A stretch of 64,000 bases of DNA from positions 470,111 through 534,110 of the forward strand of contig NZ_JAAMQU010000002.1 of the NCBI RefSeq assembly GCF_013522925.1. The letters are read 5' to 3'. The notes under the pieces are model-generated. The model ran no database searches. It saw nothing but the letters and a program-made list of their open reading frames with translations, and was not told the DNA's origin. The stretch is from Pseudomonas japonica (GTDB lineage: Bacteria > Pseudomonadota > Gammaproteobacteria > Pseudomonadales > Pseudomonadaceae). The position numbers and the translations under genes are program-made. This document shows positions 1 to 14,913 of this stretch, in pieces. Within the stretch, counting starts at the first letter, position 1. Each line of letters opens with the position of its first letter.

Positions 1-1
1 C

Positions 2-733
2 GCGCTGTCCAGCGCATTGAAGCAACTGGTACGCGGCGGGTGCGTGATCGGCGGCTTGTCCGCGGGTATTTATCCGCTCGCGCAACTCGGCTTGCTGGAT
101 GGCTACCGCGCCTCGGTGCACTGGCGCTGGCAGGACGATTTCAGTGAGCGTTTCCCCAAGGTGATTGCCACCAGCCACCTGTTCGACTGTGACCGTGATC
201 GCCTCACGGCTTGCGGTGGCCTGGCCGTACTCGACCTGATGCTGGCCCTGCTGGCGCGCGACCACGGCGCCGAACTGGCAGGCGCGGTGTCGGAAGAACT
301 GGTGGTGGAACGCATCCGTGAAGGCGGCGAGCGCCAGCGCATACCCCTGCAAAACCGCCTCGGTTCCAGCCACCCCAAGCTCACCCAGGCGGTGCTGCTG
401 ATGGAAGCGAACATCGAGGAGCCGCTCACCACCGACGAAATCGCCCAGCACGTGTGTGTGTCGCGGCGCCAGCTGGAGCGGATCTTCAAGCAGTACTTGA
501 ACCGGGTGCCCAGCCAGTACTACCTCGAGTTGCGCCTGAACAAGGCCCGCCAGATGCTGATGCAAACCAGCAAGTCGATTATCCAGATCGGCCTGTCGTG
601 CGGCTTTTCCTCCGGCCCGCATTTCTCCAGTGCGTACCGCAACTTCTTTGGAGCTACCCCGCGCGAAGATCGCAACCAGCGCCGCGCCGGCAGCCCGTTC
701 GAGCTGGCCCCTGTTCCAGCAGAGCGCGGGTAG
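2..733 (+). CDS. argR: ArgR/AruR arginine-responsive AraC-family regulator (5' end missing)
   Basis: This is the C-terminal two thirds of a transcription regulator whose start lies before the window; the frame is open from base 2. The first ~100 residues seen belong to a DJ-1/PfpI-like sensor domain (GGLSAGIYPLA stretch). Two AraC-type helix-turn-helix units follow, roughly residues 125-230 of the visible part, with the typical GFSSGPHFSSAYRNFFG signature near the end. The known family member is pseudomonad ArgR (about 330 residues), which activates arginine succinyltransferase genes in response to arginine. The gene is directly upstream of and co-directional with aruC, as expected. Family identity is firm; the N-terminus cannot be judged. 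Confidence 0.9.
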   Translation, partial: ALSSALKQLVRGGCVIGGLSAGIYPLAQLGLLDGYRASVHWRWQDDFSERFPKVIATSHLFDCDRDRLTACGGLAVLDLMLALLARDHGAELAGAVSEELVVERIREGGERQRIPLQNRLGSSHPKLTQAVLLMEANIEEPLTTDEIAQHVCVSRRQLERIFKQYLNRVPSQYYLELRLNKARQMLMQTSKSIIQIGLSCGFSSGPHFSSAYRNFFGATPREDRNQRRAGSPFELAPVPAERG

Positions 734-822
734 GAAAACGTGCAGGCGCCAGCGTAGCCCGGGAATCCAGGGCCATTCGCCGGCTGCGTCGGCGCCTGCA
801 AGTGTTTTAAACTGTCCCTATT

Positions 823-2188
<1,366 letters not shown>

Positions 2189-2248
2189 CGGCTGACCGGC
2201 GGGGCCGTGCGCCCCGCCTTTATTTTCTTGATTCAAAGGAGTGGCACC

Positions 2249-3268
2249 ATGCTCGTGATGCGCCCTGCGCAAATGGCTGACCTGGACGAGGTGCAACGGC
2301 TCGCCGCAGACAGCCCGATCGGTGTCACTTCCCTGCCCGACGACCTGGAGCGCCTGCGCGACAAGATCGTTGCGTCGCAAGCCTCCTTTGCCGCCGAAGT
2401 CAGCTTCAACGGTGAAGAGAGCTATTTCTTCGTGCTCGAAGACACCGCTCGCGGCACCTTGGTAGGTTGCTCGGCCATCGTTGCGTCGGCCGGTTACTCC
2501 GAGCCGTTCTACAGTTTTCGCAACGAAACCTTCGTTCACGCCTCTCGCGAACTGAAGATCCACAACAAGATTCACGTGTTGTCCCAGTGCCATGACCTTA
2601 CGGGTAACAGCCTGCTCACCAGTTTCTATGTGCTGCCGGAACTGGTGGCCACACCTTGGGCCGAGCTCAACTCGCGGGCGCGCCTGCTGTTCATGGCCAA
2701 CCACCCGGAGCGTTTCGCCGATTCCGTGGTGACTGAAATCGTTGGCTACAGCGACGAACACGGCGACTCGCCGTTCTGGGACGCCATCGGCCGTAATTTC
2801 TTCGACATCAACTACGCGGCGGCGGAGCGCTTGTGTGGGTTGAAAAGCCGCACATTCCTGGCCGAGCTGATGCCTCACTACCCGATCTATGTGCCGCTGC
2901 TGCCGGACGCCGCCCAGGAGGCCATGGGCCAAGTGCATCCAAGGGCGCAGGTCACCTTCGACATCCTCATGCGCGAAGGCTTCGAAACCGAGCATTACAT
3001 CGACATCTTCGACGGCGGGCCGACCCTGCACGCCCGAACCTCCAACATCCGCTCGATTGCCAGCAGCCGCGTGGTGCCTGTGAAGGTAGATGAGAACGCT
3101 GCCAAGGGCGGGCGTCCGTATCTGGTAGCGAACTGCAATTTGCAGGACTACCGCGCCGCGTTGCTGGAACTGGACTGGGCGCCAGGCAAGCCTGTGAGCT
3201 TGCCGGCGGCCGTGGCCGAACGCCTCGGCGTGGCCGATGGCGCCAGCGTCCGCGTAGTGGCCGTGTAA
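2249..3268 (+). CDS. aruF: Arginine/ornithine N-succinyltransferase alpha subunit AruF
   Basis: This 339-residue protein is an AstA-family acyltransferase and one half of the heteromeric arginine N-succinyltransferase (AruF-AruG) that starts the AST pathway using succinyl-CoA. The start at 2249 is chosen because AAGGAG lies eight bases upstream and the protein then begins MLVMRPAQ; a longer reading frame from 2207 lacks a ribosome site. The body has the family blocks DLTGNSLL and GDSPFWDAIGRNFF, mirrored in AruG. It lies between aruC and aruG, in the same order as other pseudomonads. Confidence 0.94.
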   Translation: MLVMRPAQMADLDEVQRLAADSPIGVTSLPDDLERLRDKIVASQASFAAEVSFNGEESYFFVLEDTARGTLVGCSAIVASAGYSEPFYSFRNETFVHASRELKIHNKIHVLSQCHDLTGNSLLTSFYVLPELVATPWAELNSRARLLFMANHPERFADSVVTEIVGYSDEHGDSPFWDAIGRNFFDINYAAAERLCGLKSRTFLAELMPHYPIYVPLLPDAAQEAMGQVHPRAQVTFDILMREGFETEHYIDIFDGGPTLHARTSNIRSIASSRVVPVKVDENAAKGGRPYLVANCNLQDYRAALLELDWAPGKPVSLPAAVAERLGVADGASVRVVAV

Positions 3269-3342
3269 AACAGCAGGGTTGGTTGCCTGGCTACGTCAGG
3301 CTGAGCATCGCGGCGCCCTTGGCGGCCGCTCGAGGAGTACAC

Positions 3343-5834
<2,492 letters not shown>

Positions 5835-5873
5835 GCCGCGGGCGGCCAGCCGCGGGCGGCCTTGAGTTGCAAG

Positions 5874-5960
5874 CTGCAAGCGGCAAGTAAAGGCAAAAGC
5901 AAGAGCAAGCAAAAGCAAAAGCAAAAGCAAAAGCAAAAGCCAAAGCAAAAGCAAAAGCAG
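5874..5960 (+). repeat. AAAAGC hexanucleotide microsatellite before aruB
   Basis: Five perfect tandem copies of AAAAGC occupy 5911-5940. They are followed by one CAAAGC and two more AAAAGC copies (to 5958), and preceded by degenerate copies from about 5891. Just upstream are related TGCAAGC words (about 5866-5886). The array sits between the aruD stop and the aruB start and ends about 35 bases before the aruB ATG. It is not translated in the aru direction. Its strand asymmetry (A/G-rich on the transcribed-sense strand) is striking. Confidence 0.9.
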
Positions 5961-5993
5961 TAAGCCATAAGACATTTAGCGGGAGCCGGGCCA

Positions 5994-7340
5994 ATGAAAG
6001 CGTTTGAAGTCAACTTTGACGGGCTGGTGGGGCCTACCCACAACTATGGCGGCTTGTCTTATGGCAACGTTGCTTCGCAGAGCAACAGCCAGGCGCAGTC
6101 CAACCCGCGGGAAGCCGCGCGCCAAGGGTTGGCGAAGATGAAAGCCTTGAGCGACATGGGCTTTGTGCAGGGCGTGTTGGCGCCTCAGGAGCGCCCCGAT
6201 GTGGCTGGCTTGCGCCGCCTGGGGTTCGCCGGCACCGACGCCGAAGTGATCGCCGCCGCTGCCCGTGATGCCATGCCGATTCTCGCGGCCAGTTGCTCAG
6301 CGTCAAGCATGTGGGTGGCCAACGCTGCGACCGTGAGCCCCAGCGCAGACACCGCCGACAGCCGGGTGCACTTCACCGCGGCCAACCTTAATTGCAAATA
6401 CCACCGCAGCATCGAGCACCCAACGACCAGTCGCGTGTTGGCCGCCATGTTCGCGGACCCCGCTCATTTCGCTCACCACGCGGCGCTACCCGCGGTGGCT
6501 CAGTTCGGTGACGAAGGCGCGGCGAACCACACCCGGTTCTGCAAGGACTATGGCGCGCCGGGAGTAGAGTTCTTCGTGTACGGCCGTGCGGCCTTCGATA
6601 GCCGCCGCCCCTCGCCACAACGCTACCCGGCGCGGCAAACCCTCGAAGCTTCCCAGGCGGTGGCGCGCCTGCATGGGCTGAGCGAGGCCGGGACGGTCTA
6701 CGCGCAGCAGAACCCGGCAGTGATCGACCAGGGCGTGTTCCACAACGACGTGATCGCGGTGGGCAACGGCGAGGTGCTGTTCCATCACCAGGACGCCTTC
6801 CTCGAAACCGAGCAGGTGCTGGGTGAGTTGGCGGCGAAATTGAGCCAGCGGGGTGGGCATTTCCAGTCCATCAGCGTGCCCCGCGACCAGGTAAGCGTGG
6901 AAGACGCTGTACGCTCGTACCTGTTCAACAGCCAACTGCTCACCCGCGCAGACGGCCGCATGCTGTTGATCGTGCCGGAAGAATGCCGCGCCAACCCGCG
7001 CGTGTGGGATTACCTGCAGGCGCTTACGGCTGGCAATGGCCCGATTGCCCAGGTTCAAGTGTTCGACCTCAAGCAAAGCATGCAGAACGGCGGTGGCCCG
7101 GCCTGCCTGCGCCTGCGCGTGGCCCTCAACGAACAAGAACTGGCGGCGGTGAACCCAGGGGTTATCATGACGGCCAGCCTGTACGAGCGGCTGACCCAAT
7201 GGGTGGACCGGCACTACCGCGATCGCCTGAGCGATGCGGACCTGGCTGATCCACAATTGCTGGTAGAGTGCCGTACAGCGCTGGATGAACTCACCGTGCT
7301 GCTGCAGCTCGGCTCGGTTTATCCATTCCAACTCAATTGA
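5994..7340 (+). CDS. aruB: N-succinylarginine dihydrolase AruB (AstB)
   Basis: The protein has 448 residues, the family length. It hydrolyses succinylarginine to succinylornithine, CO2 and two ammonia, the second AST step. It belongs to the guanidino-group-modifying superfamily. The N-terminal [15 protein letters not shown] and the C-terminal [12 protein letters not shown] are AstB signatures; the cysteine in the latter (about residue 371) corresponds to the family nucleophile. The start at 5994 is preceded by a modest GGGAG. Fourteen bases separate the stop from the next small gene, so co-transcription to aruE is likely. Confidence 0.95.
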   Translation: MKAFEVNFDGLVGPTHNYGGLSYGNVASQSNSQAQSNPREAARQGLAKMKALSDMGFVQGVLAPQERPDVAGLRRLGFAGTDAEVIAAAARDAMPILAASCSASSMWVANAATVSPSADTADSRVHFTAANLNCKYHRSIEHPTTSRVLAAMFADPAHFAHHAALPAVAQFGDEGAANHTRFCKDYGAPGVEFFVYGRAAFDSRRPSPQRYPARQTLEASQAVARLHGLSEAGTVYAQQNPAVIDQGVFHNDVIAVGNGEVLFHHQDAFLETEQVLGELAAKLSQRGGHFQSISVPRDQVSVEDAVRSYLFNSQLLTRADGRMLLIVPEECRANPRVWDYLQALTAGNGPIAQVQVFDLKQSMQNGGGPACLRLRVALNEQELAAVNPGVIMTASLYERLTQWVDRHYRDRLSDADLADPQLLVECRTALDELTVLLQLGSVYPFQLN

Positions 7341-7354
7341 AGGGAACCCCAACC

Positions 7355-7648
7355 ATGTCAGATGCCCTGCGGCTGATCCTTGAAGATGACGACGGCACTC
7401 AGCTTGAAACCTCCTGCACCCGCCTGGCGGTGATGTGGCAAGGCAAGGAACTGTGGATTCAAATCGGCGGCAACGATCAGTTGTTGATCGGCGTGGATGT
7501 GGACGAGGGCGATACCGAGTACGCCAACTTGCTGATGCGCCCGATGGCCACCAACCTGGTGAGCTTGCAGCTGGAAATGGAACCTGCCGAACTGGCGGAT
7601 GAAGAAGACGGCCACGTGCACGGCCCCGACTGCGGCCACCATCACTGA
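7355..7648 (+). CDS. Conserved small acidic protein with His-rich tail, between aruB and aruE
   Basis: This 97-residue protein of unknown function is read from the ATG at 7355, behind AAGGGAA. It is strongly acidic, predicted soluble, and ends in a metal-ligand-rich tail, [12 protein letters not shown], with six histidines and one cysteine. It sits 14 bases after aruB and 20 bases before aruE. A small protein occupies the same place in other Pseudomonas aru loci and is sometimes labelled topoisomerase II in databases, with no visible support here. AruE is a zinc enzyme, so a metal-handling role is conceivable but is only inference. Confidence 0.85.
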   Translation: MSDALRLILEDDDGTQLETSCTRLAVMWQGKELWIQIGGNDQLLIGVDVDEGDTEYANLLMRPMATNLVSLQLEMEPAELADEEDGHVHGPDCGHHH

Positions 7649-7668
7649 CCCCGGCCGGGAGCCCGCCT

Positions 7669-8673
7669 ATGCTGTCGCTTGGAAAACTGCTGGAACTCAC
7701 CCTGGCCGACCGTGAGCCGGCGCAGAAGACTCAGATGACGGTAAGCGGCACCTGCCTGCGCTGGCTCGCGCCGGGCGCGTTGGAAGTGCGCCCTCATGCG
7801 GACCGCGACAATGGGCTGGACCTGCTGCTGTCGGCGGGCATCCATGGCAACGAAACCGCGCCCATCGAGCTGCTCGATTCATTGATTCACGCCATCGCGC
7901 GTAATGAGCTGCAGCCCCGGGCGCGGTTGCTCTTCCTGTTCGGTAACCCGGAAGCCATCCGGCGCGGTGAGCGCTATGTGGAGCAGGACGTGAATCGGTT
8001 GTTCAACGGCCGTCATGAACTGTCCAGCGGCTTTGAGGCCATGCGTGCCTGTGAGCTGGAGCGGCTGGCCGCCGGTTTCTTCAACCGCCCGGACCGGCAG
8101 CGGCTGCACTACGACCTGCACACTGCCATCCGCGGTTCTCGCATCGAGCAGTTTGCCTTGTATCCGTGGAAGGAAGGGCGCGAGCACTCGCGGCTGGAAC
8201 TGGCGCGTTTGCGCGACGCGGGCATGGAAGCGGTGCTGCTGCAAAACCGTCCCGCCATCACCTTCAGCGCCTACACCTATGAAACCTTGGGGGCCGAGGC
8301 CTTTACCCTGGAGCTGGGCAAGGCCCGCCCGTTCGGCCAGAACGCCGAAGTAGACCTGACGCGGCTGGATGCATGCTTGCGTGGGTTGATCGAGGGCAGC
8401 GCAGGGGTGGCCGACGGTGACGATCTCACCGGGCTACAGCTGTTCAGCGTGTCCCGCGAGATCATCAAGCACAGCGATAGCTTCCTGCTTCACCTGCCCG
8501 CAGACGTGGAAAACTTCTCCGAGTTGCCCACCGGTTACCTTCTGGCCGAGGACGAAGGCACGCGGTGGGTGATCGAGGAGGAGGGCGCCCGGATCATCTT
8601 CCCCAACCCCAAGGTGCGCAATGGCCTGCGTGCTGGCATCGTGATTGTGCCCTGTGGGAAGCAGCTGCCTTAG
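7669..8673 (+). CDS. aruE: Succinylglutamate desuccinylase AruE (AstE)
   Basis: This 334-residue zinc carboxypeptidase-like hydrolase releases glutamate and succinate from N-succinylglutamate, the last AST step. The zinc ligands are seen in HGNETAP (His and Glu near residues 53-56) and in the DLHTAIRGS stretch near residue 150; the catalytic glutamate is probably in [12 protein letters not shown]. The start is the ATG at 7669, behind a GGGAG. It ends the aru operon, and the following intergenic region is filled with REP-like sequence and has no strong T-run terminator. Confidence 0.93.
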   Translation: MLSLGKLLELTLADREPAQKTQMTVSGTCLRWLAPGALEVRPHADRDNGLDLLLSAGIHGNETAPIELLDSLIHAIARNELQPRARLLFLFGNPEAIRRGERYVEQDVNRLFNGRHELSSGFEAMRACELERLAAGFFNRPDRQRLHYDLHTAIRGSRIEQFALYPWKEGREHSRLELARLRDAGMEAVLLQNRPAITFSAYTYETLGAEAFTLELGKARPFGQNAEVDLTRLDACLRGLIEGSAGVADGDDLTGLQLFSVSREIIKHSDSFLLHLPADVENFSELPTGYLLAEDEGTRWVIEEEGARIIFPNPKVRNGLRAGIVIVPCGKQLP

Positions 8674-8690
8674 CGGTTTGCTTAAACCCT

Positions 8691-8845
8691 TATTCGCGAG
8701 CTTCGCCTTCGGCTCCGCCGGATGGTCGGCCCCCCAGCTCCCACAGGATTCATCCATCCCCTGAAAGAGCTCGCTCTTCTGTGGGAGGCGGGCGGAGCTC
8801 GCGAATAGGCAATAAATCTTTCGCGAGCTAATGCCGGATGGCTGG
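8691..8845. repeat. REP-like intergenic repeats after aruE
   Basis: The words TATTCGCGAGCT and GAGCTCGCGAATA (8691-8702 and 8795-8807), together with CTGTGGGAGGCGGGCGG, form head-to-head copies of a repeat also found at 37471-37570, 52676-52827 and 60735-60835. These resemble the REP/BIME elements common in Pseudomonas intergenic DNA. No gene is seen here. Confidence 0.75.
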
Positions 8846-8875
8846 CCCCGCCGCTTCCAGACGGTTTTAAGGGGG

Positions 8876-9542
<667 letters not shown>

Positions 9543-9667
9543 TTGCCGCGTGTGGCGGCGCGGCATTATTAACACAGCAGGTAGGCAGGGGGAATCCTTC
9601 CCTGCGTGACGTGTTAGATTTTTTCATTAGGGCGCTATTCCCTCGCGCCCGCTCAAGGAGAGGCCTG

Positions 9668-10693
9668 ATGACCCCGATCGACCTGCGCAGCGATACCGTG
9701 ACCCGCCCCTCTTCGGGCATGCTCCAGGCCATGGCGCGCGCCGAAACCGGTGATGACGTTTATGGGGAGGACCCTACCGTAGCCCACCTGCAAGCGCGGC
9801 TGGCCGAAGAGCTTGGCTTTGAAGCGGGCCTGTTCGTACCCAGCGGCACCATGAGCAACCTGTTGGGGCTGATGGCTCATTGTGAGCGAGGGGATGAATA
9901 CATCGTGGGCCAACAAGCCCACACCTATAAATACGAAGGCGGCGGCGCGGCGGTGTTGGGGTCCATTCAGCCGCAACCGCTGGAAAACCAGAGCGATGGC
10001 TCGCTGGCCCTCGATCAGGTAATCGCCGCCATCAAGCCCGACGACTTCCACTTCGCACGCACTCGGCTGCTGGCATTGGAAAACACCATGCAGGGCAAGG
10101 TGCTGCCGCTGGATTACCTGGCGTGCGCCAAAGCACTGTGCACAGAGCATGGCCTGGGCTTCCATCTCGATGGCGCTCGGCTATTCAATGCCGCGGTCGC
10201 TCAAGGCGTGGCGGCGGGCGAGATCAGCAGGCATTTCGATTCGGTTTCCATTTGCCTGTCCAAGGGCCTCGGCGCTCCCGTAGGCTCGGTGCTGTGTGGT
10301 GATCGGGCACTGATTGCTCGCGCCACGCGCTGGCGCAAGGTCGTGGGCGGTGGCATGCGCCAGGCCGGCATTCTGGCCGCGGCAGGCTTGTATGCGCTGG
10401 ACCATAACGTAGCGCGCCTGGCGGATGACCATGCCAACGCCCGCCGCCTCGCCGAAGGGCTTGGCGCACTCGGCTACGCCGTAGAGCCTGTGCAGACCAA
10501 CATGGTGTATGTACAAGTCGGGCCGACGGCAGAGGCGTTGCGCGACTACGCGGCAGGGCAGGGCGTACGCCTCACGGCCAACCCACGCTTGCGCCTGGTC
10601 ACTCATCTTGATGTGGATGCGCGTCAGATCGACCAGGTGATTGAAGTGTTTGCCGGCTTCGCACGCCAAACCGGATACGAATCGTCCAATTGA
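9668..10693 (+). CDS. ltaE: Low-specificity L-threonine aldolase
   Basis: This 341-residue PLP enzyme of the beta-eliminating lyase fold cleaves L-threonine and L-allo-threonine to glycine and acetaldehyde. The N-terminal [12 protein letters not shown] and the PLP lysine in [13 protein letters not shown] (about residue 199) are diagnostic. The start at 9668 follows AAGGAGAGG; a longer frame from 9611 is unlikely. It stands alone between the riboswitch-controlled ribH2, which is divergent, and alaS. Confidence 0.93.
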   Translation: MTPIDLRSDTVTRPSSGMLQAMARAETGDDVYGEDPTVAHLQARLAEELGFEAGLFVPSGTMSNLLGLMAHCERGDEYIVGQQAHTYKYEGGGAAVLGSIQPQPLENQSDGSLALDQVIAAIKPDDFHFARTRLLALENTMQGKVLPLDYLACAKALCTEHGLGFHLDGARLFNAAVAQGVAAGEISRHFDSVSICLSKGLGAPVGSVLCGDRALIARATRWRKVVGGGMRQAGILAAAGLYALDHNVARLADDHANARRLAEGLGALGYAVEPVQTNMVYVQVGPTAEALRDYAAGQGVRLTANPRLRLVTHLDVDARQIDQVIEVFAGFARQTGYESSN

Positions 10694-10714
10694 TGGACTC
10701 AATCGTACAAACAC

Positions 10715-10744
10715 ACTGTACCCTGACCGCAGGGCCGATATAAT
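10715..10744 (+). promoter_or_regulatory. Probable alaS promoter
   Basis: A perfect TATAAT box is at 10739-10744, inside GCCGATATAATGCGG. The -35 region 17-18 bases upstream is poor (CTGTAC). The predicted start of transcription is about 60 bases before the alaS ATG. Confidence 0.5.
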
Positions 10745-10810
10745 GCGGCCCTTTGCCGTCGTTTCGACGCCAAGCCTGTGCCTCTGGCCGCTGTCTCCGT
10801 GGAAGAACCT

Positions 10811-13435
10811 ATGAAAAGCGCAGAAATCCGTGAAGCCTTCCTCCGCTTCTTCGAAGAGCAAGGCCACACCCGTGTAGCCTCAAGCTCTCTGATCCCCGCC
10901 AACGATCCGACCCTGCTGTTCACCAACGCCGGGATGAACCAATTCAAGGACTGCTTCCTCGGCCAGGAAAAGCGCGCCTACACCCGCGCGGTAAGCAGCC
11001 AGAAGTGCGTGCGCGCCGGCGGCAAGCATAACGACCTCGAAAACGTGGGCTACACCGCGCGCCACCACACGTTCTTCGAAATGCTAGGCAACTTCAGCTT
11101 CGGTGATTACTTCAAGCGTGACGCCATCACCTTCGCCTGGACCTTCCTCACTTCGGAAAAATGGCTGAACCTGCCCAAGGAAAAGCTGTGGGTTACCGTT
11201 TACGCCAGCGATGATGAAGCCTACGACATCTGGACGAAGGAAGTGGGCGTGCCGGCCGAGCGCATGGTGCGCATTGGCGACAACAAAGGTGCCCCGTACG
11301 CTTCGGACAACTTCTGGACCATGGGCGATACCGGCCCTTGTGGCCCTTGCACCGAAATTTTCTACGATCACGGCGCGGACATCTGGGGCGGCCCGCCCGG
11401 CTCCCCGGAAGAAGACGGCGACCGTTACATCGAGATCTGGAACAACGTGTTCATGCAGTTCAACCGCACCGCCGATGGCGTGCTGCATCCTCTCCCAGCG
11501 CCGTCGGTAGACACCGGCATGGGCCTGGAGCGGATCAGCGCGGTGCTGCAGCACGTGCATTCGAACTACGAGATCGACCTGTTCCAGCACCTGCTGCACG
11601 CCTCTGCCGAGGCCATCGGCTGCGGCAACGAGGGCCAGCCGTCGCTCAAGGTAGTGGCTGACCACATTCGTTCCTGTGGCTTCCTGATCGCCGACGGTGT
11701 GTCGCCTTCCAATGAAGGCCGTGGCTATGTGCTGCGCCGGATCATTCGACGTGCCTGCCGCCACGGCAACAAGCTGGGCGCGCGCGGGGCGTTCTTCCAC
11801 CGCATCGTCGCCGCACTCGTCACCGAGATGGGCGAAGCCTTCCCCGAACTGAAAAACCAGCAGGCGCATATCGAGCGCGTGCTCAAGGGCGAGGAAGAGC
11901 AGTTCGCCAAAACCCTGGAGCAGGGCCTGAAGATCCTCGAGCAGGACCTGGCCGAGCTCAAAAGCGACGTGGTACCGGGCGATGTGATCTTCAAACTGTA
12001 CGACACCTACGGTTTCCCGATGGACCTCACCGGCGACATCGCCCGTGAGCGCAACCTCACCCTGGACGAAGCCGGCTTCGAACGCGAAATGGACGCCCAG
12101 CGCGAGCGCGCCCGGTCGGCCAGTGCCTTCGGCCTGGACTACAACAGCCTGGTGAAGGTCGAGGAAGACACGCAGTTCCTGGGTTACACCACCCACGACG
12201 GCGAAGGCAAAATTGTAGCGCTGTATAAAGATGGGCAGTCGGTGCAGGAACTGGCCGAAGGCGAGGAGGGCGTGGTGATTCTCGACCGCACGCCGTTCTA
12301 CGCTGAATCCGGTGGCCAGGTGGGCGACCGCGGTACGCTGCAGGGGGGCAACAGCCGCTTCCAGGTAAGCGACACCACCAAGTCCGGCGGCGCGTTCCTG
12401 CACCACGGCCTCGTTGCGCTGGGTAGCCTGAAAGTGGGCGAAACGGTGCAGGCGCAGGTTGAAGGCGACCTGCAACAGGCCACATCGCTCAACCACTCGG
12501 CTACCCACTTGCTGCATGCCGCGCTGCGCGAAATCCTTGGCGATCACGTCCAGCAGAAAGGCTCTCTGGTCGACAGCCAGCGCCTGCGTTTCGACTTCAG
12601 CCACTTCGAGCCGATCAAGCCCGAGCAGATCAAGGCGCTGGAAGATATCGTCAACCGCGAGATCCGTCGCAACACGCCGGTGCAGATCGAAGAGATGGAC
12701 ATCGAGAGCGCCAAGCAGAAAGGCGCCATGGCCCTGTTCGGTGAGAAATACGGCGACCGCGTGCGCGTACTCACCATGGGCGGCGACTTCTCGGTGGAAC
12801 TGTGCGGCGGCATCCACGCCAAGCGCACCGGCGACATCGCGCTGTTCAAGATCACCAGCGAAAGCGGCGTGGCTTCGGGCGTGCGGCGTATCGAAGCGGT
12901 GACCGGCGCGACCGCGCTGGCCTTGCTCAACAACGCTGAAGAGCAAGTGAAAGAAGCCGCGTCGCTGCTCAAGGGCAGCCGTGAAAACGTGCTCGACAAA
13001 TTGCAGGCCGTGCTGGAGCGCAACCGTCAGCTGGAGAAACAGCTGGAGCAACTCCAGGCCAAGGCCGCCAGCGCCGCGGGCGACGATCTGCTGGCCGGTG
13101 CCGTGGACGTGAAAGGCGTGAAGGTGCTGGCCGCGCGCCTGGATGGCGTGGAGGGCAAGGGCTTGCTGGCCCTGGTAGACCAGCTCAAGAACAAACTGGG
13201 CGAAGGGGTGATCCTGCTCGGTGGCGTGCACGACGAAAAAGTAGTGCTGGTTGCCGGTGTCACCAAAGCCTTGTCGGCGCGCGTGAAAGCGGGCGACCTG
13301 ATGAAGCAGGCCGCGGCGGCAGTCGGTGGCAAGGGCGGAGGCCGGCCAGACATGGCTCAGGGCGGCGGCGTGGATGTCGCGGCCCTCGACCAGGCACTGG
13401 CACTGGCTGTGCCGTTCGCCGAAGGCGGGCTGTAA
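10811..13435 (+). CDS. alaS: Alanyl-tRNA synthetase
   Basis: The protein has 874 residues, the normal AlaRS length, and charges tRNA-Ala. The class II catalytic core is N-terminal ([29 protein letters not shown]). The editing domain has the zinc motif [11 protein letters not shown] near residue 565 and [12 protein letters not shown] near residue 665. A coiled coil and the C-Ala domain follow. The start at 10811 gives the conserved N-terminus [10 protein letters not shown]; a frame extending to 10778 is not needed. Gene order alaS-lysC-rsmA is conserved in Pseudomonas. Confidence 0.97.
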   Translation: MKSAEIREAFLRFFEEQGHTRVASSSLIPANDPTLLFTNAGMNQFKDCFLGQEKRAYTRAVSSQKCVRAGGKHNDLENVGYTARHHTFFEMLGNFSFGDYFKRDAITFAWTFLTSEKWLNLPKEKLWVTVYASDDEAYDIWTKEVGVPAERMVRIGDNKGAPYASDNFWTMGDTGPCGPCTEIFYDHGADIWGGPPGSPEEDGDRYIEIWNNVFMQFNRTADGVLHPLPAPSVDTGMGLERISAVLQHVHSNYEIDLFQHLLHASAEAIGCGNEGQPSLKVVADHIRSCGFLIADGVSPSNEGRGYVLRRIIRRACRHGNKLGARGAFFHRIVAALVTEMGEAFPELKNQQAHIERVLKGEEEQFAKTLEQGLKILEQDLAELKSDVVPGDVIFKLYDTYGFPMDLTGDIARERNLTLDEAGFEREMDAQRERARSASAFGLDYNSLVKVEEDTQFLGYTTHDGEGKIVALYKDGQSVQELAEGEEGVVILDRTPFYAESGGQVGDRGTLQGGNSRFQVSDTTKSGGAFLHHGLVALGSLKVGETVQAQVEGDLQQATSLNHSATHLLHAALREILGDHVQQKGSLVDSQRLRFDFSHFEPIKPEQIKALEDIVNREIRRNTPVQIEEMDIESAKQKGAMALFGEKYGDRVRVLTMGGDFSVELCGGIHAKRTGDIALFKITSESGVASGVRRIEAVTGATALALLNNAEEQVKEAASLLKGSRENVLDKLQAVLERNRQLEKQLEQLQAKAASAAGDDLLAGAVDVKGVKVLAARLDGVEGKGLLALVDQLKNKLGEGVILLGGVHDEKVVLVAGVTKALSARVKAGDLMKQAAAAVGGKGGGRPDMAQGGGVDVAALDQALALAVPFAEGGL

Positions 13436-13449
13436 TCCCGGCGGCATGC

Positions 13450-13468
13450 GCCACGGCCCCGCCGTGGC
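13450..13468 (+). other. Hairpin between alaS and lysC
   Basis: GCCACGGC (13450-13457) and GCCGTGGC (13461-13468) form a perfect eight-base-pair stem with a three-base loop. No T-run follows, so a factor-independent terminator is not supported; it may be an attenuating or RNA-stabilising structure. Confidence 0.5.
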
Positions 13469-13523
13469 CGCAAGCGTGCGGATGTTTAATGGGTGCCCTG
13501 CGTGGGCGTGAGGCGGCGTTGAA

Positions 13524-14759
13524 ATGGCTTTGATCGTACAGAAGTTTGGCGGCACTTCGGTGGGCTCCATCGAGCGTATCGAGCAAGTGGCCGATAAGGT
13601 CAAGAAATTCCGCGAGCAAGGCCACGACCTGGTGGTCGTGCTTTCGGCAATGAGTGGCGAAACCAACCGGTTGATCGATCTGGCCAAACAGATCACCGAT
13701 CAACCCGAGCCGCGTGAGCTGGACGTAGTGGTGTCCACGGGGGAGCAAGTGACCATTGGCCTGTTGGCCATGGCCTTGATCAAGCGTGGTGTGCCGGCGG
13801 TGTCCTACACCGGTAACCAGGTGCGCATCCTCACCGATGATGCCTATAACAAGGCGCGTATTCTGCAGATCGATGATCAGCGCCTGCGCGAAGATCTCAA
13901 GGCTGGCCGCGTAGTTGTGGTAGCCGGCTTCCAGGGTGTAGACCAGAACGGCAACATCACCACGCTGGGCCGTGGTGGCTCCGATACCACCGGTGTTGCT
14001 TTGGCCGCGGCATTGAAAGCCGACGAGTGCCAGATCTACACCGACGTGGACGGCGTCTATACCACCGACCCGCGCGTGGTAGCCCAGGCCCAGCGGCTGG
14101 ACAAGATCACCTTCGAGGAGATGCTCGAAATGGCCAGCCTGGGTTCGAAGGTACTGCAGATCCGTGCGGTCGAATTCGCTGGCAAGTACAACGTCCCGCT
14201 GCGCGTGTTGCACAGCTTCCAGGAGGGTCCCGGGACCCTGATCACCATTGATGAAGAGGAAACCATGGAACAGCCGATCATTTCCGGCATCGCCTTCAAC
14301 CGCGACGAGGCCAAGCTGACCATCCGTGGCGTGCCGGACACTCCCGGCGTGGCGTTCAAGATCCTGGGCCCCATCAGCGGTGCCAACATCGAAGTGGACA
14401 TGATCGTTCAGAATGTGTCCCACGATAACACCACAGACTTCACCTTCACCGTTCACCGCAACGATTACCAGAAGGCGCTCGGCGTGCTTCAGGCCACTGC
14501 GGCTGAAATCGGCGCGCGGGAAGTGGTGGGCGATACCAAGATTGCCAAGGTGTCGATCGTGGGCGTAGGCATGCGCTCCCACGCGGGCGTTGCCAGCCGC
14601 ATGTTCGAAGCGCTGGCCAAGGAGAGCATCAATATCCAGATGATCTCCACTTCCGAGATCAAGGTGTCGGTGGTTATCGAAGAGAAGTACCTGGAGCTTG
14701 CCGTGCGCGCCCTGCACACGGCCTTCGACCTGGACGCGACCGCCCGACAGGGCGAGTAA
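13524..14759 (+). CDS. lysC: Aspartate kinase
   Basis: The protein has 411 residues and phosphorylates L-aspartate, the first step towards lysine, threonine and methionine. The kinase motif VQKFGGTSVGS is N-terminal and two ACT regulatory domains occupy about residues 265-405. An in-frame ATG at 14265 (codon 248) is preceded by AGAGGA and opens a 164-codon frame containing just the ACT domains, as in alpha/beta aspartokinases with a separately started small subunit. The position after alaS and before rsmA is the usual one. Whether the internal start is used is inference. Confidence 0.95.
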   Translation: MALIVQKFGGTSVGSIERIEQVADKVKKFREQGHDLVVVLSAMSGETNRLIDLAKQITDQPEPRELDVVVSTGEQVTIGLLAMALIKRGVPAVSYTGNQVRILTDDAYNKARILQIDDQRLREDLKAGRVVVVAGFQGVDQNGNITTLGRGGSDTTGVALAAALKADECQIYTDVDGVYTTDPRVVAQAQRLDKITFEEMLEMASLGSKVLQIRAVEFAGKYNVPLRVLHSFQEGPGTLITIDEEETMEQPIISGIAFNRDEAKLTIRGVPDTPGVAFKILGPISGANIEVDMIVQNVSHDNTTDFTFTVHRNDYQKALGVLQATAAEIGAREVVGDTKIAKVSIVGVGMRSHAGVASRMFEALAKESINIQMISTSEIKVSVVIEEKYLELAVRALHTAFDLDATARQGE

Positions 14760-14770
14760 GCCGACCAGAA

Positions 14771-14798
14771 GGGGCGCGGCCATGGCTGCGCCCTTTTT
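14771..14798 (+). terminator. Terminator after lysC
   Basis: GGGCGCGGCC pairs with GGCTGCGCCC (one G-T pair) across a short loop and is followed by TTTTTCTTTT, a standard factor-independent terminator 11 bases after the lysC stop. Confidence 0.85.
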
Positions 14799-14913
14799 CT
14801 TTTACGGCACGGGAAGGTTCTTCCACGGCCGTTTTGGCAAGCGGTTCGGCTTCGGCCCCCGTGACGCCCTTTTTTGCAGACCATTCCCGAATAAATACCG
14901 TTAGGAGATTTTC

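Noticed and set aside
11084..13696. Minus-strand open frame of 870 codons opposite alaS
   Set aside because: A shadow of alaS with His/Gln/Gly-rich composition and no protein family features.
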